From: Planctomycetota bacterium
Lineage (GTDB): Bacteria > Planctomycetota > Phycisphaerae > Phycisphaerales > Phycisphaeraceae
Assembly (NCBI GenBank): GCA_021413865.1
Contig: JAIOPN010000052.1
Coordinates: 1-64,000 of the forward strand
Direction: 5' to 3'
DNA: 64,000 bases
The notes under the pieces: generated by a model
What the model was told of the DNA's origin: nothing
Databases searched by the model: none
What the model saw: the letters and a program-made list of their open reading frames with translations, nothing else
Position numbers and translations under genes: made by a program
Shown here: positions 1 through 8,225 of the stretch, piece by piece
Layout: each line of letters opens with the position of its first letter
Position numbering within the stretch: position 1 is the stretch's first letter

Positions 1-1
1 G

Positions 2-520
2 GTCCTGCGAATACGATGCGCCCATCCCTGGCTCCATCACCCGTTCAAACCCGGGCGTGGAGCGAATCTAACGCGGCAACCTCAAGAGCGCAATACCGAA
101 CATGCGCCGTACGCGCTACGCATGCGTTGGGGATGCTCTAACGCCGCCGGCCGCGCGGTCCATATCGAGTTCGCCAGTGACCCTGACATCAAGATCACCG
201 AGGAGTTACGATCAAGCCTGCGACCCTTGGTATCCATCGAGATCAAAGGCGGCGAAGACCGCTCCAACATCCACAATAGACTTGGTGAGGCGGAAAAGAG
301 CCATCAAAAAGCACTGGAGCACGGCTACCGTGAGTTCTGGACCATCCTTGGCGCGAAGGTCAATCCCGCCACAGCAAAACTTGAATCGCCTACGACAAAA
401 CATTTCTTCCAGTTGAAGCAGATTCTCCACTCCGAGGGCGATGAGCATCGCGACTTTCAAGAACTCGTCTGCTCCATCCTCGGAATCCGCTACCGGAAAA
501 CAAAATCGACACGTGCCTGA
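2..520 (+). CDS. XcyI/Cfr9I-like type II restriction endonuclease, C-terminal part (5' end outside window)
   Basis: The reading frame is open from the window edge to the TGA at 518-520, so the start is not visible. The part from about base 125 on resembles the XcyI family (Cfr9I and XcyI cut CCCGGG): an AAGRAVHIEFASDPDI stretch, then IEIKGGEDRSNIHNRLGEAE, which carries a PD-(D/E)xK-like E-x-K core, then EFWTIL and a late SPTTKHFF segment. This recognition is from memory of the family. The first ~40 residues encoded here do not look family-like, so the gene could be an intact downstream portion or a decayed fragment. No methyltransferase is visible in the window; it would have to lie to the left. 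The segment is less G+C-rich than the neighbouring genes, which fits acquisition by transfer. Confidence 0.6.
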   Translation, partial: VLRIRCAHPWLHHPFKPGRGANLTRQPQERNTEHAPYALRMRWGCSNAAGRAVHIEFASDPDIKITEELRSSLRPLVSIEIKGGEDRSNIHNRLGEAEKSHQKALEHGYREFWTILGAKVNPATAKLESPTTKHFFQLKQILHSEGDEHRDFQELVCSILGIRYRKTKSTRA

Positions 521-620
521 GATCGTCTCGTAACGGTTGATTGCGTAGCGCCAGAAATCGCCATCTCTTCTGTGACTGATGTGGGATACCCACACAAGCA
601 GCGTGGCGACGGCCGACGGG

Positions 621-2261
621 TCACGCCGCCGCCGGGCTCGGCGCATCCGGTGCCTGCGCCGCGCGCTGGCGGGCGAGCATGGCGTCGTATTCGTCGTAGC
701 TCAGCGATACAAACGCCGAGACGAGCGAGGGGTCGAACTGTGTGCCGCCGCAGTGGTTGATCTCGGCCAAAACCTTGGCGCGGGGCAGGGCGGAGCGGTA
801 GGCGCGGTTGGAACTCATGGCGTCGAAGGTGTCCGCCAGGGCGAGGACGCGGGCGATCAGGGGGATCTCTTCGCCCTTGAGTTTGTGCGGGTAGCCCCGG
901 CCGTCCCACCGCTCGTGGTGGTGCAGCACGCCGGGCAGCTCGTCCGCCATGAGCGAGATGTCTTTGAGGATGTGGTGGCCGATCTCGGGGTGCTTCTTGA
1001 TCAGGCCGAACTCCTCGTCGGTGAGGCGGGAGGTCTTGCAGAGCACGGCCTCGGGCACGCCGATCTTGCCCACGTCGTGGACCAGGCCGGCGATGCGGAA
1101 GTGCTCGACCTGCTCACGGGAGAGGCCCATCGCGGTGGCCATCTGCGTGGCCAGCAGGGAGACGCGCTCGCTGTGGCCGCAGGTGTAGGGGTCCTTCGCG
1201 TCGATCGAGGCGGTGAGCGACTGGAGCGTGCCCAGGAAGAGGGCGCGCTGCTCGGTGAAGCGGGCGACGTTCTCGTGGAAGACGCCGAGGAAATCGGCGG
1301 CGGCGTCGATGAACTGGGTCTCGACGCTGCTGAGGTCGGGGTCGTCGCCCTGCTTGTTGCCGGCGAGGATGGCGCCGACGACGCGGCCGTCGTGGGTGAC
1401 GGGGTCGATGATGATCTCCGAGCCGACGAGGGCGGCCAGTTCGCTGGAGCGCGGCTCGAGCATGCGCGTCCAGTTGTCGGAGCGCCAGCGGTCCATCAGG
1501 CCGGCGAGTATCGACTCGAAGAGCGCGCTGTCGCACGGCAACTCACCCGCGACGATAAGCTTGCCCGCCAGGTCGGGCACGCCGTTGCTCTCGGCCATGA
1601 AGCGCACCGCGGTCCAGCGGAAGGGGAGGATCTGCTGCAACTGCTGGCAGAAAGTCCGCATCAGGTGGGCGGGCTCGTGCATCGAGTTGGCGAAGCGGGC
1701 AAGGCGGAAAAGCAGGTTGATCTCTTCGTAGGCCTGGACGAGCTTCTCGCTGAACTCGCCGAGCGTGCGGCTGTCGCGCGTGTTGCCGGTCAAGTCGGCG
1801 TGCATCCAGCGCAGGAGGGAGACCATGCGGGAGCTGTGCGATCCGTTAGGCGAGGCGAGCTCCATCAGGCCCGCGCGAACGGCCGAGGGGTCGAGCCCCG
1901 TGCCGGCGCAGGTCGTCTCCAGGTCGATCAGCGCGACGGAGCCGGGCTCGACGGTCAGCACGAGGGCGAACGGCTCACGCCGAACGCCCCGGCCGGTGGA
2001 GAGCGGCGTCAGCCAGCAGCCCTGCATGAAGCGCGCGGGCTGACGGTCGTTGGCGGCGCTGATCGCCAGCGCGGCGGACTGCATGCGCGTGCGCACTTCC
2101 TTCGACCGCAGCCAGGGCAGCAGCGGCGCGGGGGCGTCGGGCTCGCGGGTGATGTTCCCGTTGGCGTCGCAGTTCCACAGGGCGAGGCCCATCTCGGCGC
2201 AGCGCTGCGCGAAGAGGTCGCTCGCCTGTGCGGTTTCGGTGGGTGTGGTCGTGACGGTCAT
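621..2261 (-). CDS. GAF/HD-GYP domain protein, probable cyclic-di-GMP phosphodiesterase
   Basis: This 546-residue cytoplasmic protein ends in an HD-GYP domain (about 340-520): the HD pair is H395-D396 in LVHDVGKIG, and the HHHERWDGRGYP signature is at 447-458. HD-GYP proteins hydrolyse c-di-GMP to pGpG or GMP. Residues about 190-335 look like a GAF sensor domain; the first ~190 residues are not recognised. The ATG at 2261 lies 5 bases after the stop of the response regulator gene, so the two are co-transcribed. The open frame continues upstream, but that part is antisense-like low-complexity sequence overlapping the regulator. The position next to the pilus/secretion genes, whose ATPase carries a c-di-GMP-binding MshEN domain, suggests the two are linked; that link is inference. 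Confidence 0.88.
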   Translation of the reverse strand: MTVTTTPTETAQASDLFAQRCAEMGLALWNCDANGNITREPDAPAPLLPWLRSKEVRTRMQSAALAISAANDRQPARFMQGCWLTPLSTGRGVRREPFALVLTVEPGSVALIDLETTCAGTGLDPSAVRAGLMELASPNGSHSSRMVSLLRWMHADLTGNTRDSRTLGEFSEKLVQAYEEINLLFRLARFANSMHEPAHLMRTFCQQLQQILPFRWTAVRFMAESNGVPDLAGKLIVAGELPCDSALFESILAGLMDRWRSDNWTRMLEPRSSELAALVGSEIIIDPVTHDGRVVGAILAGNKQGDDPDLSSVETQFIDAAADFLGVFHENVARFTEQRALFLGTLQSLTASIDAKDPYTCGHSERVSLLATQMATAMGLSREQVEHFRIAGLVHDVGKIGVPEAVLCKTSRLTDEEFGLIKKHPEIGHHILKDISLMADELPGVLHHHERWDGRGYPHKLKGEEIPLIARVLALADTFDAMSSNRAYRSALPRAKVLAEINHCGGTQFDPSLVSAFVSLSYDEYDAMLARQRAAQAPDAPSPAAA

Positions 2262-2266
2262 CCGCG

Positions 2267-2695
2267 TCAGGCTCCGTGGGAAGGCTCGGGGGATGAGGCG
2301 GGTTGATTGGCGGCGGCGGGCGTGGCCGGGCCGATGATCTCCGTCACGCGTGCCAGCAGTTCGTGCAGGCTGAAGGGCTTGGGCATGAGCGACTGGATGT
2401 TGGTCTTCATAAGGTCCGAGGGCGGGAGCCGGTGGCCGCGGGCGGTGAGCATGACCACGGGGATCGCCGACGTGGCCTGCGTCTCCTTGAGCTTCACGCA
2501 CATCTCAAAGCCGCTCATGACGGGCATCTGGTAATCGGTGACGATCAGGTCGGGCAGGTCCTGGCAGGCGAGCAGGTAGGCCTCTTCGCCGTCCCCCGCG
2601 GTACTCACGGCGTAGCCCATCTGGCGCAGCTTGAGCGCCAGCAGGTACGTCACGTGCCCCTCGTCATCAACGACAAGAACTTTCTTGGCCGCCAT
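2267..2695 (-). CDS. Single-domain response regulator (CheY-like receiver)
   Basis: This is a 142-residue receiver domain with no output domain. Visible key residues are the acidic pair D10/D11, the phospho-acceptor D54 in VTDYQMP, T84 in MLTARG, and K106 in MPKPFS. A Pro/Ala-rich tail of about 20 residues follows. The ATG at 2693-2695 is preceded by a GAGGGAG ribosome-binding site. It is translated just before the HD-GYP gene (5-base gap), and the two probably act together as a split receiver/HD-GYP pair. The histidine kinase at 13295-15133, at the head of the neighbouring cluster, is a plausible phosphodonor, but nothing in the sequence proves it. Confidence 0.9.
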   Translation of the reverse strand: MAAKKVLVVDDEGHVTYLLALKLRQMGYAVSTAGDGEEAYLLACQDLPDLIVTDYQMPVMSGFEMCVKLKETQATSAIPVVMLTARGHRLPPSDLMKTNIQSLMPKPFSLHELLARVTEIIGPATPAAANQPASSPEPSHGA

Positions 2696-2817
2696 TTTCT
2701 CTCCCTCGCACCGCTCCTGCAGCGCGACTGCTTCTTATTTCATCGACCTACGCCGCTGCCGGGTTAATGCCATCTCCCCCCGTAACCCGCCGATAACACC
2801 GCCCAAATCCCGGCGGA

Positions 2818-4143
2818 CTACTGCACCACGCGTTTCCACGATCCAGACGCGTTCGACACCGTGATGGTGCGGAACCCCGGCGGCGGCGAGCTCACAAATG
2901 TCGTCACGTAGCCCAGCGTCAGCGTGCCGCTAGAGGTGAGCGTGCCGCCGACCGTGAGCATGTTCACCGCCGACGAACCGCTGGTCTGGAGGTTGCCAGA
3001 GACGTACACCAGCCCGGCGATCTGTGACGGGAACGAATCAAGATTGAGAGCGCTCAGCAGGTTCCATGTCCCGTTGGGGTATGGGTACGGCGTGCCCGAG
3101 GGGTTGTAATTAACCCCCAGCAGCAGGACCTCGGTCAGCGAAGACGAGCTGAGCGCGATCGACATGTTGCCGTACACCATCAGGCAGGGGTAGTTGGTCA
3201 CGGCCGGCACCCAGTTGACGGAAGAGGTGACCGAGCTGCCCGAGCCGGGGTTGAGCAGGACAAGCGTGCCGACGATGCGGCAATCGGAGATCACCAGGTT
3301 CTGTCCCTGGCAGTCGATCACGTAGATCCCCTGCGCGTTAGCGCTGCCGTAGGGGTTGGCCTGCGGGCAGAGCAGGACCTGCTTGATCACCTTGCTTCCG
3401 CCGGAGGTGGGGAGCGAGGTGATGGGGATCGCGATCCCGTTCGTCATGTAATAGGTGAACGCGGAGCTTGGGTCGGGGAGCGTTCGCGCGGCGGCGTAGA
3501 GCGAGACCTTGCCGGAATACGTCGAGCCGTTGGCGGTGGAGCCGGATTCGATATCAGCATCAATGCCGCTCGACGAGGCGGTCACGGCGGCGTTGCTTGC
3601 GACGATCTGGTTGTGAGCACTGACCGTGGCCGAGCCGAGCGACATCGCGCCGCCGCTGGTCGCGGCGGTGCTCAGGGCGGTGTAGGCGGCGTAGGTCGAG
3701 TTGACCGTGACCTGGACGTACTGCACCGCCGAGCCCTTGACCCCCGTGCCGACGACGGTGACCGGGTCGTTGTCGGCGCGGTTGAGAGCGCCGCGGGGGT
3801 TGACGACGCTGAGGCTGAGCGTGCCGCCGCCGATGGGCTGGTTGGAAATCCAGACGCCGTTGCTGCGCGTCGTCCGCCAGTTGGCGTCCTGGTCGATGAT
3901 GACGCGCGCCAGTTCGATCGCGGAGAGCGCATAACTGCGTGCCTCGCCGGCGTCGCTGAGCGTCGCCGAGGTCCGCCCCTGGGCGCGGGCGGCGAGCAGC
4001 GCGCCGGTGGAGATCGTGAAGACCACCATCATCACCGCCAGGACGACGACGTAGGCGCTGCCGGTGCGGCGGCGGCGCGAGAGGCGCGGCCGCTTCGCGG
4101 GCTGTCCGGGGAGGGCTGGATGATGGTTCAAGGGCCGAGGCAT
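2818..4143 (-). CDS. PilX/GspK-like minor pseudopilin
   Basis: The 441-residue protein has a basic N-terminus, then TGSAYVVVLAVMM and a hydrophobic helix. This resembles GspK/PilX minor pilins, which lack the glutamate at +5 of the mature protein. After the helix comes a long helical stretch with ARAQGRTSATLSDAGEARSYALSAIE, as in PilX. The remainder (about 150-441) is Ser/Thr/Gly-rich and predicted to be beta-rich, a likely extracellular domain that I do not recognise. It is the last of four consecutive minor pseudopilin genes (GspH, GspJ, GspI, GspK order), with a 7-base gap after the GspI-like gene. By analogy GspK caps the tip of the pseudopilus. Stop codon TAG at 2818. Confidence 0.7.
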   Translation of the reverse strand: MPRPLNHHPALPGQPAKRPRLSRRRRTGSAYVVVLAVMMVVFTISTGALLAARAQGRTSATLSDAGEARSYALSAIELARVIIDQDANWRTTRSNGVWISNQPIGGGTLSLSVVNPRGALNRADNDPVTVVGTGVKGSAVQYVQVTVNSTYAAYTALSTAATSGGAMSLGSATVSAHNQIVASNAAVTASSSGIDADIESGSTANGSTYSGKVSLYAAARTLPDPSSAFTYYMTNGIAIPITSLPTSGGSKVIKQVLLCPQANPYGSANAQGIYVIDCQGQNLVISDCRIVGTLVLLNPGSGSSVTSSVNWVPAVTNYPCLMVYGNMSIALSSSSLTEVLLLGVNYNPSGTPYPYPNGTWNLLSALNLDSFPSQIAGLVYVSGNLQTSGSSAVNMLTVGGTLTSSGTLTLGYVTTFVSSPPPGFRTITVSNASGSWKRVVQ

Positions 4144-4150
4144 CAGGGGC

Positions 4151-4663
4151 TCACTTGTATTTCGTTCGGATCGCGACGGCGGTGGCGATCACGCGGCCGT
4201 TGCGCGTCACGGTCACGGTGATCCGCTTGGCGCCGGTCTCGTTCACCGACACCTGTGAGATCACCGGTACGTTCACCCACTGGACGGCCACGCTGCGCGT
4301 CCAGTCCGTCATGCCGACGATCTCCACATTGGTGCGGGAGAGCGGGGGCGATTCGGTCCATCCGTTGAAGTCGTCCACGTCGTTGTACGCTTGCTTGGAG
4401 GAGGTCGATTCGCCCGCCTCGCGCCCGAAGACCGGCGAGGCGCCGGGGTCTGCATACGCCAACGGCACGATCTCGGAGAGCAGTCCATCCGCGAGGAGCC
4501 GGCCGGTCACGCGCTCCGACACCTTCGCCTGCGCCACGTTGGCCGCGCCGGCGACCTGCATCGCCGCCACAAGCACAAGGCTGAGCACGACCATGCAGAC
4601 CACCGCCTCGACGAGCGAGAACCCGGGGCGGGCAACCGTGTTGGAGCGCTTCGAGTGCCTCAT
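4151..4663 (-). CDS. GspI/PilV-like minor pseudopilin
   Basis: This is a 170-residue prepilin-like protein. After a 13-residue basic leader comes the prepilin peptidase site RPG/FSLVEAVV with glutamate at +5, followed by a hydrophobic helix. The ATG at 4661-4663 overlaps the TGA of the upstream GspJ-like gene (ATGA), so translation is probably coupled; longer in-frame extensions only run antisense-like through that gene. The rest of the protein is a small beta-rich domain with no cysteines of note. Size and gene order (H, J, I, K) support the GspI/PilV assignment more than sequence alone does. Confidence 0.75.
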   Translation of the reverse strand: MRHSKRSNTVARPGFSLVEAVVCMVVLSLVLVAAMQVAGAANVAQAKVSERVTGRLLADGLLSEIVPLAYADPGASPVFGREAGESTSSKQAYNDVDDFNGWTESPPLSRTNVEIVGMTDWTRSVAVQWVNVPVISQVSVNETGAKRITVTVTRNGRVIATAVAIRTKYK

Positions 4664-5727
4664 GGCCCGGTCACCAGCGGTTCGTTCTGGATGCGGATCG
4701 ATGTGTTCAGCCGCGCCGAGGTGTCGCCCGCGCCGCGCAGCGTGATGTTGATGGTCCGAAGGTTGTAGGTGTAAACGACGGGGTCGGGCGTCTTGACCTT
4801 GCCGTACACGTAGAAGAGCAGGCTCTGCCCGGTCTGTGGCGTCCAGGTCGAGCCGCCGTCGGTGGACTTCAGGAAGACCGCGTTGGCGGCCGTGGACCCG
4901 CTGGTCTGGTAGCGGGTGTCGCAGGATTCGGTGTCGCTGATCCACTTGAGGACGATGCACATGCCGGCGCTGGGTGGGAGGGTGACGAGGTTGGTGTAAT
5001 TGAAATCCTTCCAAACGTAGGACGAGGTCAGCGTGCTCTCCATCAACGCGGTCTCTTCGAGCACCGCCGAGGTGGGCGTGGTCCCACTAGTCGTGCGCAA
5101 CTGGACCTGGGTCTGCCCCACGGCGTTGCTGCGCTTGGCGACCATGAGCTGGACACGGGTGACGCGCCAGCTCGTAGCGCTGGCGGGCAGCGTCGGGATG
5201 AAATACTGGGCGAACCAGCTATTGGACTGCACCGTCGCGTCGCCCAGGCTGGTCGTCGGGTTGTAGCTGTAGAGGAGCATCTCCGCGCTCTCGGTATAGG
5301 TCGTGGCCGCGGCGGTGGCGCGCTTGTCGTAGGCGAGGGCAAACTCCGTCACGCCGGGCACGATAGAGACGGAGCTGCCGTTGAACTTGCGCATGAGCGG
5401 CTGACCGGGGTAGCCCGTCCAGGAGTACATGATCTGCTCCGCCGAGCCGTCGCCGTTGCGGTCGGGCACGTTGAAGGTGACGGAGGTGGCGGTCATCTGC
5501 GTGACCGAACTGGCGGAGGCGATGTCCGCGGCGAGCTGGTCCATGCCGCGCGCGGCGCTGAGGATCGACGAGGAGCGGCCGCGGCCGTCCGGCACGGCCC
5601 GCGCGGCGACCACGATCGCAGAATTGGCCGCCAGCAGGAGGATCGTCATGATCGCCATGCTGACGAGGACCTCCACGAGCGTGAAGCCCCGTGCGCGGCG
5701 GGCGGGATGGTTCGGCCTCGGTGTCAC
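4660..5727 (-). CDS. GspJ/PilW-like minor pseudopilin
   Basis: A 355-residue prepilin-like protein: a short leader ending ARRARG/FTLVEVLVSMAIM with E at +5, then a hydrophobic helix, then a large C-terminal region. The start chosen is the GTG at 5725-5727, which overlaps the TGA of the GspH-like gene (GTGA). The open frame runs further upstream, but that part is a shadow of the GspH gene. At 355 residues it is longer than a classic GspJ (~200): residues about 150-320 appear to be an added beta-sandwich-like domain of unknown role. The stop overlaps the start of the GspI-like gene, so the minor pseudopilins form one translationally coupled set. Confidence 0.75.
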   Translation of the reverse strand: MTPRPNHPARRARGFTLVEVLVSMAIMTILLLAANSAIVVAARAVPDGRGRSSSILSAARGMDQLAADIASASSVTQMTATSVTFNVPDRNGDGSAEQIMYSWTGYPGQPLMRKFNGSSVSIVPGVTEFALAYDKRATAAATTYTESAEMLLYSYNPTTSLGDATVQSNSWFAQYFIPTLPASATSWRVTRVQLMVAKRSNAVGQTQVQLRTTSGTTPTSAVLEETALMESTLTSSYVWKDFNYTNLVTLPPSAGMCIVLKWISDTESCDTRYQTSGSTAANAVFLKSTDGGSTWTPQTGQSLLFYVYGKVKTPDPVVYTYNLRTINITLRGAGDTSARLNTSIRIQNEPLVTGP

Positions 5728-6176
5728 TGGACGCTCGGCACCCCGTTGTCCCAGTCGATGGAGATGACCTTGGTGGCGGTGCCCGAGCGGACGGTGATGC
5801 TGCCGCCGTTGTCGGGCACGCCATAGCCGTTGTAGGTCACGACCGAGCCGCCGCCGAGATTGACCGTGACGAGGGATGCGTAATAGGGCGCGGCCGCCAG
5901 GTTGACGACGTAGGTGGAGGTCGGGTGGTCGGTGTCGGGCGTGCCGGTGAGCTGGTAGCTGGCCTGCGCGGTGGTGAAGACGACGGGCTGGCTGGAGCTG
6001 GTGGCGCGTGCGCGGGTCTGGGCGAAGGTGAGGTCGGCGGCGATGCGGCGGGCGGCGGCATCGACGCGGAAGTTGGAGAGCGCCGAGGTGTAGCGCGGCA
6101 TGGCTATGGCCGCCAGGGTGGCGACGATCATCATGGTGATGATCAGCTCGATGAGGCTGAAGCCGGGGCGTCTCAC
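5724..6176 (-). CDS. GspH/FimT-like minor pseudopilin
   Basis: A 150-residue prepilin-like protein with a five-residue leader, MRRPG/FSLIELIITMMI, glutamate at +5, and a beta-rich globular part, as in GspH/FimT. The start is a GTG (6174-6176) preceded by GGAGC at good spacing. A strong terminator hairpin lies just upstream (6190-6228), between this gene and the major pseudopilin gene, so expression of the minor set is probably lower than that of the major subunit. The stop overlaps the GTG start of the GspJ-like gene. Confidence 0.78.
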   Translation of the reverse strand: MRRPGFSLIELIITMMIVATLAAIAMPRYTSALSNFRVDAAARRIAADLTFAQTRARATSSSQPVVFTTAQASYQLTGTPDTDHPTSTYVVNLAAAPYYASLVTVNLGGGSVVTYNGYGVPDNGGSITVRSGTATKVISIDWDNGVPSVQ

Positions 6177-6189
6177 GGGTCAGCTCCAC

Positions 6190-6228
6190 AAAAAAAACAC
6201 AGGCCGCCGACAGATTGCCGGCGGCCTG
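6190..6228 (-). terminator. Rho-independent terminator after the major pseudopilin gene
   Basis: Read on the minus strand there is a perfect 10-bp G+C-rich stem (arms 6219-6228 and 6200-6209, loop of 9) followed, after two bases, by eight T residues (6190-6197). It lies between the stop of the major pseudopilin gene (6303) and the start of the GspH-like gene (6176). Read-through would still feed the minor pseudopilin genes. Confidence 0.85.
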
Positions 6229-6302
6229 GGAAAGTCGGTTTGTTGCGGGATCGGTGGTCGGCCGCCGTGGGCCCGCCGAACCCGGGGTCATTCCGGCATC
6301 GG

Positions 6303-6794
6303 TCAATAGGTGTTGTACGACTTGGCGGCGGCGTCCTTCTCGGTGTCGGCCAAGTTGGCCTTGATGTCGCCGGTGCTGGCGTTGTAGAACCAGCCGCCCG
6401 TGGCGGTGCCGGGGGTGCCGCTGCTACCGTCGAGGACGGTGGCAAGGCCCTTGTTCGTGCCGACCTTGAGAGCGGGCACCTTGCGGAGGTAGGGGCCGTA
6501 GATGTGCGTGGTGTCCTTGGTGGCAGAAACGCCACCCGAGGCGTCGGTGTACTGGGTCATCTGCGTGTCGAATGTGCCGACGGCCGGGAAGGCGCCCCCG
6601 TGCTCGGCGGAGTAGAGGTCGATCGCGTTGCGGAGCACCGCCGTGTCGCCCGACAGCGCCGAATCGGACGCGCCGGCCGTGGCGCGGCTGAGCCGGGGGA
6701 TGGCGATCGCGGCGATGATGCCGATGATCACGACGACGATGACCAGCTCGATGAGGCTGAAACCACCGCGACGCGTGTTCGATTGAGTCTTCAT
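6303..6794 (-). CDS. Major pseudopilin, GspG/PilA-like
   Basis: This is a 163-residue type IV prepilin/pseudopilin. The leader MKTQSNTRRGG is followed by FSLIELVIVVVIIGIIAAIA, the classic class III signal: cleavage after the glycine, glutamate at +5. The C-terminal part has a GspG-like layout (LRNAIDLYSAEHGGAFP..., ending in WFYNASTGDIKAN). The ATG at 6792-6794 is preceded by a strong GAGGAGGT ribosome-binding site; the in-frame extension upstream is rejected for that reason. A terminator directly follows, as expected for a highly expressed major subunit. There is a 197-base gap to the upstream GspC-like gene, so this gene may also have its own promoter; I could not identify one. Confidence 0.88.
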   Translation of the reverse strand: MKTQSNTRRGGFSLIELVIVVVIIGIIAAIAIPRLSRATAGASDSALSGDTAVLRNAIDLYSAEHGGAFPAVGTFDTQMTQYTDASGGVSATKDTTHIYGPYLRKVPALKVGTNKGLATVLDGSSGTPGTATGGWFYNASTGDIKANLADTEKDAAAKSYNTY

Positions 6795-6991
6795 AAACCA
6801 GACCTCCTCAGAGAAGAGAGACCCGGACCGGCGCCGACGCGGCACACTGTCCTCGCTGCCAAGATCGACAGGATGACGGTGCCACTTGAGCGGCGGGTAG
6901 CCCATCCATGGCAATAACGGGAAAGGGAACGGCGCGTCCGGTAGAAAGGCCGGGTGCGAGACGGGATCGTGTGTGTGAAGGGTTTGGGCGA

Positions 6992-7582
6992 TCAGGAGCG
7001 GGGATTGGCCGCCGAGCCGGCGGGGGTCTGGAGCGTGAGTTCCGCCTGTTCGCCGGTCGAGGACTGGAACACCGCGCTGCGGCGGCTCACCTCGACAAGG
7101 CGGAAGCCGTCCACGGTCTGGCCCACAGTGACCGCGCGGCCGTTGATGATCGCGTAGCCGCCGCCGCCCTTGGCCATGACGCCGTTGAGCTTGTGGGCGG
7201 CGGTGAAGGCCTGCGCGGGCGGCGGGCCGACCGGCGCCAGGGACTGCGGCTTGGGGGCGGAGGCCTCATCCTCGGCCAGCCACGCCGCGGAGGGCTGAAA
7301 GGCGTTGGCCGTTTCATCTGCCCGCAGGCCCTGCTCCTGGCCGAAGGATTCGAGTTGGTGGGCGACCCGCACCGTGTTTGCCGGTGCGATGGGGGCGGTA
7401 GCCGCCTCGGGCGCGGCGGGCACGGGCTGGGCCTGCGTTGCCGAGTCCTGCACGACGGAGGCGATCGACGCCTGGGCCGAGCGCGGGCCGGTGGGGCTGA
7501 TAACAAAGCGATCCGCGGCCAGAGCCGTCAGGCCCAGCCCGAGGATGCCCAGAAATACCTTGCGTTCCCTGGAGAGTTTCAT
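6992..7582 (-). CDS. GspC/GspB/PilP-like inner-membrane component
   Basis: A 196-residue protein with one N-terminal membrane segment (about 9-25), a Pro/Ala-rich linker (about 45-130), and a small C-terminal domain. That domain reads LNGVMAKGGGGYAIINGRA, then VTVGQTVDGFRLVEVS and QAELTL, the pattern of the periplasmic domain of GspC/PulC, GspB and PilP proteins, which link the inner-membrane platform to the secretin. It is the last of the PilM-N-O-P type block and starts 52 bases after the PilO gene. No secretin gene is in the window, so the partner must be elsewhere. Confidence 0.65.
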   Translation of the reverse strand: MKLSRERKVFLGILGLGLTALAADRFVISPTGPRSAQASIASVVQDSATQAQPVPAAPEAATAPIAPANTVRVAHQLESFGQEQGLRADETANAFQPSAAWLAEDEASAPKPQSLAPVGPPPAQAFTAAHKLNGVMAKGGGGYAIINGRAVTVGQTVDGFRLVEVSRRSAVFQSSTGEQAELTLQTPAGSAANPRS

Positions 7583-7634
7583 GGCGGACTAACTGGACGA
7601 TACGAACGGCGTCCAGTCAAGGGCCCGCGATGAA

Positions 7635-8225
7635 TTATTCGTGCGACGCCAACTTCGAGACGTTCGTCGTGTACCAAGAGAGCACAAAAGTGAACGCCGC
7701 GGAGGGGTCGGCGCTGCCAGGCTGGCCCGCCAGCTCGATCGCCGTCACGGAGGTATCGGGCATGTCGCGGTAGAGCTGGCTGAGGAAGCGTGTGCAGTCG
7801 CGGTAGGCCCCCTTGCCGGTGAGGCGGATCTCGACGGTGTCGTAATACTGTGAGCGGCTCGTCTTGCCCGGTTCGAGGCCGTCAATCCGCAGGCCGTTGG
7901 CGGTGCCCATCTGCGTCAGCCCCGCGAGGTGGCGGTTGAGGCTCTGCACGGCTTCGAGCTGGGGCACGCCCTTGTGCAGTTCCTTCTGCGTTTGATCGAG
8001 CGAACGGGTGAGCGATTGCAGCGAAGTCGTCAGGTCGGAGGCCTTGTCGTTCTCCGCGTCCACCCGCCCCGCGAGCACGGCCCGCATCTCCATGTGCTTG
8101 TACGTCGGCCGAACACCTACGACGTAACCCGCCACGACGATGCACGCCAGCACGGCCGCGCCCATCGCGTCCACCTGATGCGGCCGCCACCCGCCCAAAA
8201 TGCCCCCGACCTTGTTCGTGCTCAC
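7635..8225 (-). CDS. PilO/GspM-like inner-membrane platform protein
   Basis: The predicted protein is 196 residues with a single N-terminal membrane helix (AAVLACIVVAGYVVGV), then a coiled-coil stretch (about 45-105, rich in Leu/Gln/Glu) and a ferredoxin-like C-terminal domain (DTVEIRLTGKGAYRDCTRFL...), as in PilO and GspM. The start chosen is the GTG at 8223-8225, which overlaps the TGA of the PilN gene (GTGA); upstream in-frame sequence is a shadow of PilN. Together with PilM and PilN it would form the assembly platform. Confidence 0.75.
   Translation of the reverse strand: MSTNKVGGILGGWRPHQVDAMGAAVLACIVVAGYVVGVRPTYKHMEMRAVLAGRVDAENDKASDLTTSLQSLTRSLDQTQKELHKGVPQLEAVQSLNRHLAGLTQMGTANGLRIDGLEPGKTSRSQYYDTVEIRLTGKGAYRDCTRFLSQLYRDMPDTSVTAIELAGQPGSADPSAAFTFVLSWYTTNVSKLASHE

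Noticed and set aside
579-2306. Long plus-strand open frame antisense to the HD-GYP gene
   Set aside because: The protein is low-complexity, rich in Gly, Ala, Val and Glu, with no family features. It mirrors the G+C-rich third codon positions of the real minus-strand gene.
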